64,000 nt of DNA, taken from positions 620,001 through 684,000 of the forward strand of contig NZ_ACZO01000007.1 of the NCBI RefSeq assembly GCF_000176155.1, in the 5' to 3' direction. Source of the DNA: Vibrio metschnikovii CIP 69.14 (GTDB lineage: Bacteria; Pseudomonadota; Gammaproteobacteria; Enterobacterales; Vibrionaceae). Every line of letters begins with the position of its first letter. Positions within the stretch are counted from its first letter, which is position 1. Both the position numbers and the translations under genes were made by a program. The notes under the pieces were generated by a model that ran no database searches, was not told the origin of the DNA, and saw only the letters and a list, made by a program, of their open reading frames with translations. Shown in pieces: positions 17,911 through 26,617 of the stretch.

Positions 17911-18980
17911 TATTGTTTACCAAAAGTGGTGACTTTACGAGCCAAATAAATCAAAACAGGGGCCCCTACAAAAGCGGTCATAATAGAAACACGAATTTCA
18001 TTGGGGGCAATAATTCGGCCAATAATATCGGCACTGATGATCAGCAAAGGTCCGAGTACGATCGAATATAGGGTCAACCATAACTGATGGGGGCCTGACA
18101 AACGACGAGCGATATGCGGGATCATGAGGCCAATAAAGCCGATCGGGCCTGCGATCGCTGTCGAGCTTCCACACAGTAACGCAATAGCAAATAACGCGGT
18201 AAGTTGTACGAACTTGACGTTTGTTCCTAATGTTTGTGCAATGTCTTCACCGAGAGAAATATTATCTAAAGCTGGGGCGATGATTATCGCTGCGATAATG
18301 CCAACTAGGATAGGAAAAATAGCCATTGAGACGAGTGAAAGATCTCGGATATCTAATGAGCCCGCGTCCCAAAAGCGCATTTCGTCGAACGCGATGGGAT
18401 TGACCAGAGTGATTGAAGAAGAAACGCCCGCAAGTAGAGCTCCGATAGCCACCCCGGCTAACGTCATCTTAAGAGGGTTAACTTTGGCTTCTTTGTATGT
18501 TCCGATTAAATACACAAAAATACTCGTGATCATTGCCCCTAAGAACGCTAACCAAAGATGTTCTGACATACTTTGATTGCCTAATACGACCACGCCAACT
18601 AAGACAAAGAAACTTGCCCCTGAGTTGACCCCAAGAATCCCAGGGTCAGCAAGAGGATTGCGGGTGATGGATTGAATCAAGCAGCCAGCGACAGCCAAAG
18701 CCGATCCGACGAATAAGCCGGTCAATGTTCTAGGTAGGCGGCTTTCTATAATAATAAGGCTGTCAGTAGAGATAGTTTGGGATAGCAATACATCAATGAC
18801 AACACTGGGTGGGATGCTTTTTGCCCCAATAAATAAACTCGCTATACAGACAATAAACAGGGCAACGGTAAGAGAAATGAACTTACTCAATTGACTCGAT
18901 AGTCGGTTAGAAAACAGAGTACTCAGTACGGATGTTTTGAGAACCTGTTGGTTCGCACTCAATTGTGGAAATACACTCAC
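17910..18980 (-). CDS. FepD-like inner-membrane permease of the ferric siderophore importer
   Basis: A FecCD-family permease, about 356-360 residues, with AVAGCLIQSITRNPLADPGILGVNSGASFFV and IAGPIGFIGLMIPHIARRLSGPHQ motifs and about nine membrane segments. The start is uncertain. There is no ATG in this frame before the first helix; candidates are TTG at 18992, GTG at 18980 (used here) and TTG at 18962, none with a clear Shine-Dalgarno. A Fur-like box (18994-19012) lies immediately upstream, so the leader must be very short or the start is one of the later codons. It is the first gene of the importer operon and divergent from the exporter gene. Confidence 0.88.
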   Translation of the reverse strand: MSVFPQLSANQQVLKTSVLSTLFSNRLSSQLSKFISLTVALFIVCIASLFIGAKSIPPSVVIDVLLSQTISTDSLIIIESRLPRTLTGLFVGSALAVAGCLIQSITRNPLADPGILGVNSGASFFVLVGVVVLGNQSMSEHLWLAFLGAMITSIFVYLIGTYKEAKVNPLKMTLAGVAIGALLAGVSSSITLVNPIAFDEMRFWDAGSLDIRDLSLVSMAIFPILVGIIAAIIIAPALDNISLGEDIAQTLGTNVKFVQLTALFAIALLCGSSTAIAGPIGFIGLMIPHIARRLSGPHQLWLTLYSIVLGPLLIISADIIGRIIAPNEIRVSIMTAFVGAPVLIYLARKVTTFGKQ

Positions 18981-18993
18981 TACAAATACCAAT

Positions 18994-19012
18994 AATAATT
19001 ATTATCATTGGC
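18994..19012. promoter_or_regulatory. Fur-like box between importer and exporter operons
   Basis: On the minus strand the 19-mer GCCAATGATAATAATTATT matches the Fur consensus at 15 of 19 positions by eye. It can control both the leftward importer operon and the rightward exporter gene. Confidence 0.8.
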
Positions 19013-19102
19013 GTTATTATATTCTAGTGGTTAGAATGTTCAAGTTTTAAGCTTTTATAGCTCAGAGCTACTTTTTGTTTCCTCAACTTTCGACGTAAAA
19101 AT

Positions 19103-20386
19103 ATGAAAACCTCCCAATTACTATTAGATTTTAGCCTGCTCAAAGAAAACCCCCATTTTAGAATGGTATTCATTGCTCGAATGATGTCAGTTCTTGCTTT
19201 AGGAATGATGACCGTTGCTGTTCCAATCCAGATCCATCAAATGACGGGGTCAACCCTGCAAGTCGGTCTAATTATGGCCTTAGATGGTATAGGTATGTTT
19301 GTCGGACTACTCATTGGTGGTGTACTGGCCGATAAATACGACCGAAGAAAATTGATTTTGATTGCCCGCGCGACCTGCGGAATCGGTTTTGGTGCATTAG
19401 CACTGAACAGTTTATTGGCTAATTCATCATTGGCTGCGCTTTATATACTTTCTGTGTGGGATGGTTTTTTTGGTGCGATGGGTATGACGGCTTTGATGGC
19501 TTCTCTACCGGTGATTGTCGGTCGAGAAAACCTACCCGCCGCAGCGGCTTTGAGTATGTTAACTGTGCGCATTGGGATGGTTCTTTCTCCAGCGATCGGA
19601 GGGCTTATCATTTCGTTTGGTGATGTGAGTTGGAACTACTTAGCCGCCTCTATTGGCACATTAGGTACCCTAATCCCTTTGTTTAAATTGCCTAAAATGA
19701 AAGCGACTCATCAGACACCGGAGAATCCATTACTCTCGTTGTATGAGGGGGTGAGGTTTTTATTTTCCAACAAAGTTGTTGGCTGTGTTGTGGTGTTTGG
19801 TACGTTAGAAACGTTAGCAACGGCGGTTAGAGTCATGTTTCCAGTTTTGGCTTTAGAGACGTTTACCGGTAATGCTACGAATGTCGGTTTAATGTATTCA
19901 GCCATTCCCCTCGGTGCAATGATAGGGGCGTTAACTTCTGGATGGGTGAAAATGTCACCTAAGCCAGGCATGGTCATGGTTTATTCGACAATGGGTACCT
20001 TTTTATCGATAGTCTTGATGGGATTAGCGGGCAACTTCTGGTTGTTTCTCGCGGTGTTGGTGGTCTATGGCTATTTAGGTTCTGTGGCGTCTTTGATCCA
20101 ATATTCAATAGTACAGGGCCATACGCCTGATCACTTGTTGGGACGGGTCAGTAGTTTATGGACGGCACAAAATGTCAGTGGTGACTCTGTCGGTGCGTTA
20201 GGACTAGGAGCATTGGGTAAAGTTATGGCTCCAGCGATGTCAATTTTGAGTTTTGGATTAGGGGCGACTGGAATGGGTATATTGATGGTGATTGCATTTC
20301 GTTCGCTACGCCAAGCAACATTATTTGATCCTGCCTTAGCGCCTCCAGAAAAATTAACGGATTGCTCACAAGTGGCATCAAGTTAA
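19103..20386 (+). CDS. vabS: EntS-like MFS siderophore exporter
   Basis: A 427-residue major facilitator protein with twelve predicted helices. The loop 2-3 motif GGVLADKYDRRKLILIAR (about residues 76-93) is close to the EntS signature, and the N-terminus FSLLKENPHFRMVFIARMMSVLALGMMTVAVPIQIHQMTGS is EntS-like. EntS exports enterobactin across the inner membrane. Here the cargo is predicted to be the NRPS product, as proposed for VabS. ATG at 19103. It is divergent from the importer operon behind a shared Fur-like box and followed by a copy of the Vibrio repeat. Confidence 0.87.
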   Translation: MKTSQLLLDFSLLKENPHFRMVFIARMMSVLALGMMTVAVPIQIHQMTGSTLQVGLIMALDGIGMFVGLLIGGVLADKYDRRKLILIARATCGIGFGALALNSLLANSSLAALYILSVWDGFFGAMGMTALMASLPVIVGRENLPAAAALSMLTVRIGMVLSPAIGGLIISFGDVSWNYLAASIGTLGTLIPLFKLPKMKATHQTPENPLLSLYEGVRFLFSNKVVGCVVVFGTLETLATAVRVMFPVLALETFTGNATNVGLMYSAIPLGAMIGALTSGWVKMSPKPGMVMVYSTMGTFLSIVLMGLAGNFWLFLAVLVVYGYLGSVASLIQYSIVQGHTPDHLLGRVSSLWTAQNVSGDSVGALGLGALGKVMAPAMSILSFGLGATGMGILMVIAFRSLRQATLFDPALAPPEKLTDCSQVASS

Positions 20387-20431
20387 CGGATACCGCCTTA
20401 TGTGAGGCGATATCAGGGCATGCCCTCTTTT

Positions 20432-20527
20432 TGCTTGGAGGTGCAGTGGTGTTGGCTGCGTTCGTTTACGTTAATCGCATCGTCTGTCTATGTGATTGGC
20501 GATAAACTCACTTACCGCCTACTGGCA
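20432..20527. repeat. Vibrio-type short interspersed repeat, partial copy, running into the end of a gene
   Basis: The stretch GTGTTGGCTGCGTTCG.., then AATCGCATCG and ACTCACTTACCGCCTAC, reads in parallel with the full repeat at 55597-55723 seen on its other strand. The copy covers the last five codons and the TAA stop of the leftward periplasmic binding protein gene (20508-20526). Confidence 0.65.
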
Positions 20528-21530
20528 TCTCTAAGTCTCTGGGAGTAAATGCAGATTCTAGAGTGGTCAGTAAATTCATCGAGCTATAGTAGTCGAGCCG
20601 GAAAGAATCATTGCCCATTGGAAAAATATTTCCTTGTTTGATCACGGGTAAGTAGGCGATGAATTTGTTGTTTTTTACTCGTTCGATAGCGGTGTCATCG
20701 GCGGAAAATAACAAAATAGAGCGGCCAGTAATGGCATCAGCAAAGTGTTCTCCGTTGACCGGAACAATATCTTTACGTTTTCCCATTTGATGGTTGTTTT
20801 TAAGCCTATCTGGAAGCGGGCTTATGATAAACCCTAACGCGTTTAGAATTTGTCCCTGAGCTGAGCTTTCTGTCCAGAAGTTTCCGCCGCGATCATCGCC
20901 ATAGTACACCATCGCTGAGACAGGTTGAGGTGGTAGTGATATTTTATCTCTTAATGCGGTAAGTTTGGCATCAAACCTTCTGATCGCGGCTTCAGCTTGT
21001 TGTTCTCTGTCGGTGATAGAAGCTAATAATCGTGCCAGTTCTTGCCAACTCTTATCATCATAATTGACAACAAGAGTAGGAGCGATGACTGAGAATTGTT
21101 GGTAGAGTTTCACCGCTGAGTCTCCGCCTGTTGCGGCAACGATAATCAAATCAGGCTGCTCTTTGGCGATCGCCTCTGCATTCGCCGCGCCTTGATACAA
21201 AGATTTAATACTACGATCGGAAGCAACTTGGCTCCACTGATGAAAAAACCCATTTTCATCGGCTACGAGAGTGTTTGGGCCAGTACCTCCTGAAGCAATC
21301 AGTGGAGCATCAATAGCCAGCAAGGTTCCTGTTATCGAGACGCTGGTAGAAACGATTCGTTTTGGTGGTTCGCTAAGGACAACTTCACCATAACTACTCG
21401 AAATCGTTTTAGGCCAGCCCTGGGAAATGGTTAGGTCTCTGGGAGATAAATGGGTTTCTGTGTTGTCGTTACATCCTATTATGCCAAGGGTAACAATAAT
21501 TCCGAACATGAGAAATGATAAGCGACGCAT
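20508..21530 (-). CDS. FepB-like periplasmic ferric siderophore-binding lipoprotein
   Basis: A binding protein of 340 residues. The signal peptide ends in the lipobox LGIIGC, so it is a lipoprotein. The mature part shows the class III fold pattern: PPKRIVSTSVSITGTLLAID, then EAIAKEQPDLIIVAATGGDSAVKLYQQFSVIAPTLVVNYDDKSWQEL, and a second lobe beginning PVSAMVYYGDDRGGNFW. It delivers the ferric siderophore to the FepDG-like permease. ATG at 21530 is preferred because GGAG lies seven bases upstream; the longer frame would need TTG at 21542. The final codons (PVGGK, stop) come from a Vibrio repeat, so the original C-terminus was probably replaced. The last native sequence looks complete enough for function. 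Confidence 0.85.
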   Translation of the reverse strand: MRRLSFLMFGIIVTLGIIGCNDNTETHLSPRDLTISQGWPKTISSSYGEVVLSEPPKRIVSTSVSITGTLLAIDAPLIASGGTGPNTLVADENGFFHQWSQVASDRSIKSLYQGAANAEAIAKEQPDLIIVAATGGDSAVKLYQQFSVIAPTLVVNYDDKSWQELARLLASITDREQQAEAAIRRFDAKLTALRDKISLPPQPVSAMVYYGDDRGGNFWTESSAQGQILNALGFIISPLPDRLKNNHQMGKRKDIVPVNGEHFADAITGRSILLFSADDTAIERVKNNKFIAYLPVIKQGNIFPMGNDSFRLDYYSSMNLLTTLESAFTPRDLEMPVGGK

Positions 21531-21711
21531 AAGGATCTCCAATGGTTATTGTGCGTAGGGTTTTCTTTAATATGGTCTAGCAGTAACACCGTTATATTCT
21601 CCCCTTGTTGGGTATGTTCGTTCTCGTCACATCGTTATCAATGTTCATCGGTACTGATTGACCGTCTCGCGGTCACGTCAGGTTGTTTGGGGGAATAGTC
21701 GATAATGTATT

Positions 21712-21730
21712 GCGAATCACTATCATTATC
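21712..21730. promoter_or_regulatory. Fur-like box (binding-protein side)
   Basis: On the minus strand GATAATGATAGTGATTCGC matches the Fur consensus at about 15 of 19 positions. It lies about 180 bases before the binding-protein start and 170 before the isochorismatase start. Confidence 0.65.
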
Positions 21731-21764
21731 AATTGATTTAAATGGAATGGTTGTCTATTATCTC

Positions 21765-21783
21765 GCTAATGATAATTGTTAGC
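21765..21783. promoter_or_regulatory. Fur-like box upstream of the isochorismatase gene
   Basis: The 19-mer GCTAATGATAATTGTTAGC is itself partly palindromic and nearly repeats the box at 5866-5884, including downstream ATTTGC. Two separate promoters of this locus therefore share the same operator context. Confidence 0.75.
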
Positions 21784-21885
21784 ATTTGCTTTGCGGTGCA
21801 ACACAAATTAGAACGACTTTGTTCATATGCCTATGTATGTTGAACGTCAGTAAGTCAGCAACTTTTCTCCACAAGGATAGTAACA

Positions 21886-22770
21886 ATGGCCATTCCTAAG
21901 ATAGCAGCGTACCACATACCCTCAAGTGATTCGTTTCCAGCCAACAAGGTAAACTGGCAGCTAGATGCCAAGAAAGCCGTGCTATTGGTGCATGATATGC
22001 AGAATTACTTTATTAATTTCTTTGATAGGGCCGAGGCCCCTATCCCTGAGTTGATAAAGAATATTCAATTAATAAAACAAGCCGCCGGTTTGGCTAATAT
22101 TCCCGTGGTATACACGGCTCAGCCAGCGAATCAAGATCCAGAAGAGCGCGCATTATTAACAGATTTTTGGGGGACAGGATTGACCCAAGATACAGAAATT
22201 ATTTCAGATGTCGCGCCGAAAGAAGAGGATATTACTTACACTAAGTGGCGTTATAGCGCTTTTAAGAAAACGCCATTGCTAGAGTGGATGAATGAAACGG
22301 GTCGCGATCAACTGATTATCGTGGGTGTTTACGCTCATATTGGTATTCTTTCAACGGCTCTTGATGCATTTATGCTAGATATTAAGCCTTTTGTGGTCGG
22401 TGATGCCGTAGCCGACTTTTCATTGGCAGAGCACCAGCAGATGCTTGCGTACATTACTGGCCGAGCTGGTAGTGTGAAGTCTACGCAACGCGTGATTGAA
22501 GAAATTCATCACAGCATTCAATTCGTGGCACCGCTCAGTCTAGAAGTGATGCAAAAAGATATCGCAGAAATGTTAGATCTCGATATAGAAGATGTAGACG
22601 TTGATGAAAATTTGATACTGATTGGTTTGGACTCGATTCGTGCCATGAGATTATTCGAAGGTTGGCGAAATCAAGGCGCCAATATCGCCTTCTCTGAAAT
22701 TATTAAGAAAGTGACATTGAGAGAATGGTGGCAAACGATTGAAAAAGCTAAGAATTACGAAATAGCCTAG
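21886..22770 (+). CDS. vabB: Isochorismatase fused to aryl carrier protein (EntB/VibB-type)
   Basis: A 294-residue bifunctional protein. Residues 1 to about 205 form the isochorismatase ([54 protein letters not shown]), which hydrolyses isochorismate to 2,3-dihydro-2,3-dihydroxybenzoate. The C-terminal aryl carrier domain (about 215-290) has the phosphopantetheine site [16 protein letters not shown] (Ser about 246). The loaded DHB is passed to the C1 domain of the NRPS. ATG at 21886 has AGGATAG upstream. It is monocistronic, ending in a terminator shared with the converging ligase gene. Confidence 0.92.
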   Translation: MAIPKIAAYHIPSSDSFPANKVNWQLDAKKAVLLVHDMQNYFINFFDRAEAPIPELIKNIQLIKQAAGLANIPVVYTAQPANQDPEERALLTDFWGTGLTQDTEIISDVAPKEEDITYTKWRYSAFKKTPLLEWMNETGRDQLIIVGVYAHIGILSTALDAFMLDIKPFVVGDAVADFSLAEHQQMLAYITGRAGSVKSTQRVIEEIHHSIQFVAPLSLEVMQKDIAEMLDLDIEDVDVDENLILIGLDSIRAMRLFEGWRNQGANIAFSEIIKKVTLREWWQTIEKAKNYEIA

Positions 22771-22784
22771 CCGTACCATTATTA

Positions 22785-22817
22785 TAAAAAACCGATTTCA
22801 TCCGAAATCGGTTTTTT
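22785..22817. terminator. Bidirectional terminator between isochorismatase and DHB ligase genes
   Basis: Stem ACCGATTTC/GAAATCGGT around a short ATCC loop, with an A-run before and T-run after, so it works on both strands for the convergent genes. Confidence 0.9.
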
Positions 22818-22826
22818 AGTGTTTCT

Positions 22827-24452
22827 TTAGTTTGTTGAGAATTGTTCTCTCAGTTGCTTTTTGTTAATTTTACCGACAGGTGTTTTGGGTAATTTATCGA
22901 TAAATCGGATTTGATCAGGAATTTTGTATTCAGCTAGCCCTTTGGCATGCAGAAAACGTTTGAGCATGATTGGTTTAAGTGCTTTTTCTTGATTTAAAAC
23001 AATAATCGCGCAGCTACGCTCTCCTAGAAATTCGTCTTGAACGGCAATTAGTGCCACATCATGTACATCTGGATGCTGTAATAATAGATTTTCGACTTCT
23101 TCTGCTGCAATCTTTTCTCCACCACGGTTGATCTGATCTTTATCGCGTCCAGTGACAATGATATTACCCTCTGGAGTCAGCTTGACTAAATCGCCAGTAG
23201 AATAGAACCCTTGATGATTGAAAGCGCGTTGGTTATGTTCTTGTGCTCGGTAGTAACCGCGAATGGTATATGGACCTCGGGTCAGGAGTTGACCTTCCTG
23301 ACCAGGGGGGACCGGCTTACCGTCTTCATTGAGCACCAGTATTTCGTCATCGGGGGAAATAGGCCGCCCTTGGGTTGAAACAATAACGTCGATGGGGTCA
23401 TCCAAACGCGTGTAATTGACGAGGCCTTCTGCCATACCGAATACTTGCTGTAATTGACAACCTAGTTTTTCTGGTAACTGTTGTGCTGCACTTTGACTGA
23501 ATTTAGCACCACCGACTTGCACTAGCTTTAAACTAGAAATGTCCTCGTTAGCTGAAGGTGCGTATTGCATCCATAGTAAGGCTAAAGGAGGAACGAGCGC
23601 TGATACCGTCACTTTGTGGCGTTCTATTAAGTCAAATGCGGCTTTAGGCGATGAATCTTGACTGAGTATCACGCAGCCGCCGGAAAACAGTACCCCTAAT
23701 GAGCCAGGCGAGCTCAGTGGGAAATTATGCGCCACAGGTAGTACGCATAAGTATTTGGTACTTGAGTTAAACTGACAAATCTCGATGCTGCCTATTACAC
23801 TATAGACATAGTCATTATGGGTTCTCGGTATCAATTTTGGTGTGCCGGTTGTTCCGCCTGACAACTGATAAAAAGCGACATCTTCTGCTTTACTGTTTTG
23901 TTGGTAACAGGCATCCAAGTAAAGAGTATTGAGCGATTGAATATCGCTATAAGTGCTTTTACCTGATGTAATAGCGAATTTTAGTGATGGACAAGTTTCA
24001 AGTAACAATAGGGCTTGTTTTTGTGTATCAACATTTGCGATTTGATCAGAAAAAATATAAGCCTTTGCTTCAGCGTGCTGGCAGAAATAGTTCAACTCGT
24101 TATGACGATGTGCTGGTAATGCAAGAATGGGCTTGATCCCTTTCATGGTGAGAGCAAAAAAGCAGAAGAAAAATTCAGCTTCATTGATCATCTGTAATAC
24201 AACGTTATCACCAGCACTGAGGCCCAGAGCAGAAAAGCCTTTTGAGAGTTGGGCAATATTATTTTGAAGCTGTTGATAAGTATATTGCTGATCCTGACAT
24301 ACTAAGGCGATGGCGTCCGGTGATTGGACCGTCGTTACCGATAAGCAATCAAATAGTGTACGATCTTGCCAGTATCCTTGTTTACGGTAGTACTGCTCAT
24401 AGTCAGTAGGCCAAGGTGTAAAGTCTAATGGTGTTGAAGTCGAAGAAATCAT
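22827..24452 (-). CDS. vabE: 2,3-dihydroxybenzoate-AMP ligase (EntE/DhbE-type)
   Basis: A 541-residue standalone adenylation enzyme. Core motifs are YQLSGGTTGTPKLIPRTHNDY (about residues 186-206), VAHNFPLSSPGSLG, VFGMAEGLVNYTRLDDP, YSTGDLVKLTPEGNIIVTGRDKDQINRGGEKIAAEEVE and the C-terminal Lys in TPVGKINKKQLREQF. The pattern HNFPLSSPG matches aryl-acid activating enzymes such as EntE. It activates DHB and loads it onto the aryl carrier domain of the isochorismatase protein. ATG at 24452; the gene follows the isochorismate synthase gene by nine bases, in one operon. Confidence 0.93.
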   Translation of the reverse strand: MISSTSTPLDFTPWPTDYEQYYRKQGYWQDRTLFDCLSVTTVQSPDAIALVCQDQQYTYQQLQNNIAQLSKGFSALGLSAGDNVVLQMINEAEFFFCFFALTMKGIKPILALPAHRHNELNYFCQHAEAKAYIFSDQIANVDTQKQALLLLETCPSLKFAITSGKSTYSDIQSLNTLYLDACYQQNSKAEDVAFYQLSGGTTGTPKLIPRTHNDYVYSVIGSIEICQFNSSTKYLCVLPVAHNFPLSSPGSLGVLFSGGCVILSQDSSPKAAFDLIERHKVTVSALVPPLALLWMQYAPSANEDISSLKLVQVGGAKFSQSAAQQLPEKLGCQLQQVFGMAEGLVNYTRLDDPIDVIVSTQGRPISPDDEILVLNEDGKPVPPGQEGQLLTRGPYTIRGYYRAQEHNQRAFNHQGFYSTGDLVKLTPEGNIIVTGRDKDQINRGGEKIAAEEVENLLLQHPDVHDVALIAVQDEFLGERSCAIIVLNQEKALKPIMLKRFLHAKGLAEYKIPDQIRFIDKLPKTPVGKINKKQLREQFSTN

Positions 24453-24461
24453 AGAACGCCC

Positions 24462-25643
24462 TTATGCCGTAAGTAATTCGTCAATCTTTATCCCGGCAGC
24501 TTTTAAAATGGTACTCATTTTTGCGCCTGTTTCTTCAAGTTCACTTTGTGGCGATGATTCGTGGACGATTCCAGCACCAGCAAAAATACACATTTCTCGT
24601 TGGCTAACTTCAGCACAACGAATGGTCACAACCCACTCACCATTGCCTCGCGCGTCACACCAGCCAATCATCCCGCAGAAATAACCACGTTCAAACTTTT
24701 CAATCTGTTTAATCGCTTGATAAGCCGAGTGCCTTGGGAAGCCACATACCGCTGGTGTCGGATGAAGTTCTGCCGCAATTTGAAGTGAGTTTATATCTGG
24801 ATCAATAGCTTGGCCTTCTAATCTCGTTGAGAGGTGGAGCATCGTTTCCGTTTCGATCACAGATGGCACCATGGGGGTAAAGAGATTACGGCAGTAGCCG
24901 CTGAGTACTTTTTCAACTTCTTCCACGACAAAGCTATGTTCATTTAAGTCTTTCTGAGTGTCGAGTAAAGAAGTGTGAGATATCTGGTTATCGGATTCAT
25001 TGATTGATTTTGGACGTGAGCCTGCGAGTGGATTGGAAACCACATGCCCACCTTTTTTCGCCAATAGCAATTCTGGGCTTGCCCCCATCAGCTTAGTTTC
25101 TTTTCCAATATCGACAGCAAAAGTATAACCGAGAGAATTAATGGCAAGTAAGTTTCGTAGTAATGCGTTTTGATCAATGATTTGATCGGTGGCTATTCGC
25201 ACTGATCGAGACAGTACGACTTTAGAAAGATCGGTAGTATTAAACAGGTTTAACAAGGTTGCGACACCCTGTTTATAGTCGTTGCCTGTAGGGGGAGAAA
25301 TGACCGTCGCCTTGTTTGCGCCAACCTTATTATTTTTACGTTCTCGTGCACTACTGGAGATATACAGCTTCTCAGGGATAAAAAACTTAGTTGGAGTCTT
25401 TTCATCAAACGGTACGATAGCAAACAATACAGGATTATCATTCTCTGATTTTTTCACCTGTTCGAGCATTTGGTTAGCACGAAGAGCTAGCTCAGAAAAT
25501 GGAATAGCTTGATCGAGTTGTTGCTCAATACCCACACCCAGCATTGAGTTATGTGGCGATGCAAAGAAAAAAGGGGCAGTTTCTAGTTCTTGGCTCAACA
25601 GTTCTTCAGCCATTCTGGAGAATCCGACAACTTCGCGTTTCAT
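24462..25643 (-). CDS. vabC: Isochorismate synthase (EntC/VibC-type)
   Basis: A 393-residue chorismate-utilising enzyme. C-terminal motifs ELHPTPAVCGFPRHSA, FERGYFCGMIGWCDARGNGEWVVTIRCAE and FAGAGIVHESSPQSELEETGAK are those of EntC, and MGASPELLLAKKGGHVVSNPLAGSRPK precedes them. It converts chorismate to isochorismate with Mg2+. ATG at 25643 is chosen because GAGG lies a few bases upstream; a GTG at 25658 would extend it by five residues. It is the first gene of the leftward synthase-ligase operon, behind a strong Fur-like box at 25715-25729. Confidence 0.93.
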   Translation of the reverse strand: MKREVVGFSRMAEELLSQELETAPFFFASPHNSMLGVGIEQQLDQAIPFSELALRANQMLEQVKKSENDNPVLFAIVPFDEKTPTKFFIPEKLYISSSARERKNNKVGANKATVISPPTGNDYKQGVATLLNLFNTTDLSKVVLSRSVRIATDQIIDQNALLRNLLAINSLGYTFAVDIGKETKLMGASPELLLAKKGGHVVSNPLAGSRPKSINESDNQISHTSLLDTQKDLNEHSFVVEEVEKVLSGYCRNLFTPMVPSVIETETMLHLSTRLEGQAIDPDINSLQIAAELHPTPAVCGFPRHSAYQAIKQIEKFERGYFCGMIGWCDARGNGEWVVTIRCAEVSQREMCIFAGAGIVHESSPQSELEETGAKMSTILKAAGIKIDELLTA

Positions 25644-25714
25644 AATGACCTCATTCACAAAGGTGGCAAATATTTGCTATTTGTTTCATACGCAATACAT
25701 TGTAAGATTATACA

Positions 25715-25729
25715 TGATAACGATTATCA
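25715..25729. promoter_or_regulatory. Fur-like box between isochorismate synthase and DHB dehydrogenase genes
   Basis: TGATAACGATTATCA matches the 7-1-7 Fur core (TGATAAT-N-ATTATCA) at 13 of 14 defined positions. It serves divergent genes. Confidence 0.82.
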
Positions 25730-25789
25730 GTTTCAAATGGTAATCGATCTTGTTTGGTGGGTGGTTAATATAAAAGAGGAGATGTTAGG

Positions 25790-26563
25790 TTGAATCAGAA
25801 CAATCAAACAGTATTGCTAACAGGATCAAGCCAAGGTATTGGGTATGCGGTATTGGAACGACTGCTCATCGAAGGGTATAGAGTGGTTGCAACCGATCGA
25901 TGCATTGACAAGCTTGATGAACATTTGGCCTCTCTGCAACGACAGTATGCTGATCAGCTCGATTGTTATGCGATTGATTTGCTTGATAGTCAATTAGATC
26001 AGAAAGTTGCGCAGCTTTGTCGTCAGTATCGTTTTGATCATTTAGTCAGCTGTGCGGGAATATTAAGCATCGGGAGTGTTTCTTCAATGCCTATTGAAGA
26101 AATTAGGAAAATGTTTGAGGTTAATACTTTTGCTGCCATGAGCATTATTCAGAATGTAGCCAAGGGAATGAAACAACGGAAGTCGGGAAATATTGTGGTT
26201 ATTGGTTCAAATTCCGCTAATACGCCAAGAATGAATATTGGTGGATATGCAGCATCAAAATCTGCCTTGCATCTGTTAGTCAAGTGCTGTGCATTAGAGT
26301 TGGCAGAATTCGGTATTCGCTGCAATATAGTCAGCCCAGGTTCTACGAGAACAGAAATGCAGACACAGCTTTGGAATGAAAGTTACGGTGAGCAACAAGT
26401 GATTGAAGGAAATCTTGCTCAATATCGTCTAGGTATTCCATTGGGAAGGATGGCTGAACCTGCTGATATAGCGAATACGGTGCTTTTCCTCATGTCAGAC
26501 TCTGCGCGTCAAATTACTATGCATGACTTACGAGTAGATGGCGGCGCAACGCTCGATAATTAA
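25790..26563 (+). CDS. vabA: 2,3-dihydro-2,3-dihydroxybenzoate dehydrogenase (EntA-type SDR)
   Basis: A 257-residue short-chain dehydrogenase. The cofactor motif TGSSQGIGYAV (residues 11-21), NNAG equivalent SCAGILSIG, catalytic Ser in VIGSNSANTPR, YAASK (Tyr about 159, Lys about 163) and the tail MHDLRVDGGATL all fit EntA. It oxidises the isochorismatase product to DHB using NAD+. The start is probably TTG at 25790, with GAGGAG 8 bases upstream. The nearby ATG at 25782 is out of frame and meets a stop after three codons. The gene is divergent from the isochorismate synthase and convergent with the DAHP synthase. Confidence 0.92.
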   Translation: MNQNNQTVLLTGSSQGIGYAVLERLLIEGYRVVATDRCIDKLDEHLASLQRQYADQLDCYAIDLLDSQLDQKVAQLCRQYRFDHLVSCAGILSIGSVSSMPIEEIRKMFEVNTFAAMSIIQNVAKGMKQRKSGNIVVIGSNSANTPRMNIGGYAASKSALHLLVKCCALELAEFGIRCNIVSPGSTRTEMQTQLWNESYGEQQVIEGNLAQYRLGIPLGRMAEPADIANTVLFLMSDSARQITMHDLRVDGGATLDN

Positions 26564-26589
26564 TTATTCGACAATATTAAAAAGTCAAA

Positions 26590-26617
26590 ATAAAACAGGC
26601 TCTTAGAGCCTGTTTTA
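26590..26617. terminator. Bidirectional terminator between DHB dehydrogenase and DAHP synthase genes
   Basis: Stem AAAACAGGCTCT/AGAGCCTGTTTT with almost no loop, A-run and T-run on either side. Confidence 0.88.

Larger units (their letters stand above)
21543..21885. other. Divergent control region with two Fur-like boxes and a repeat copy
   Basis: This 343-base gap separates the leftward binding-protein gene from the rightward isochorismatase gene. A degenerate copy of the Vibrio repeat occupies about 21606-21660 (TGTTGGGTATGTTCGTTC.., CACATCG). Two Fur-like boxes follow, listed separately. No gene is seen. Confidence 0.7.
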
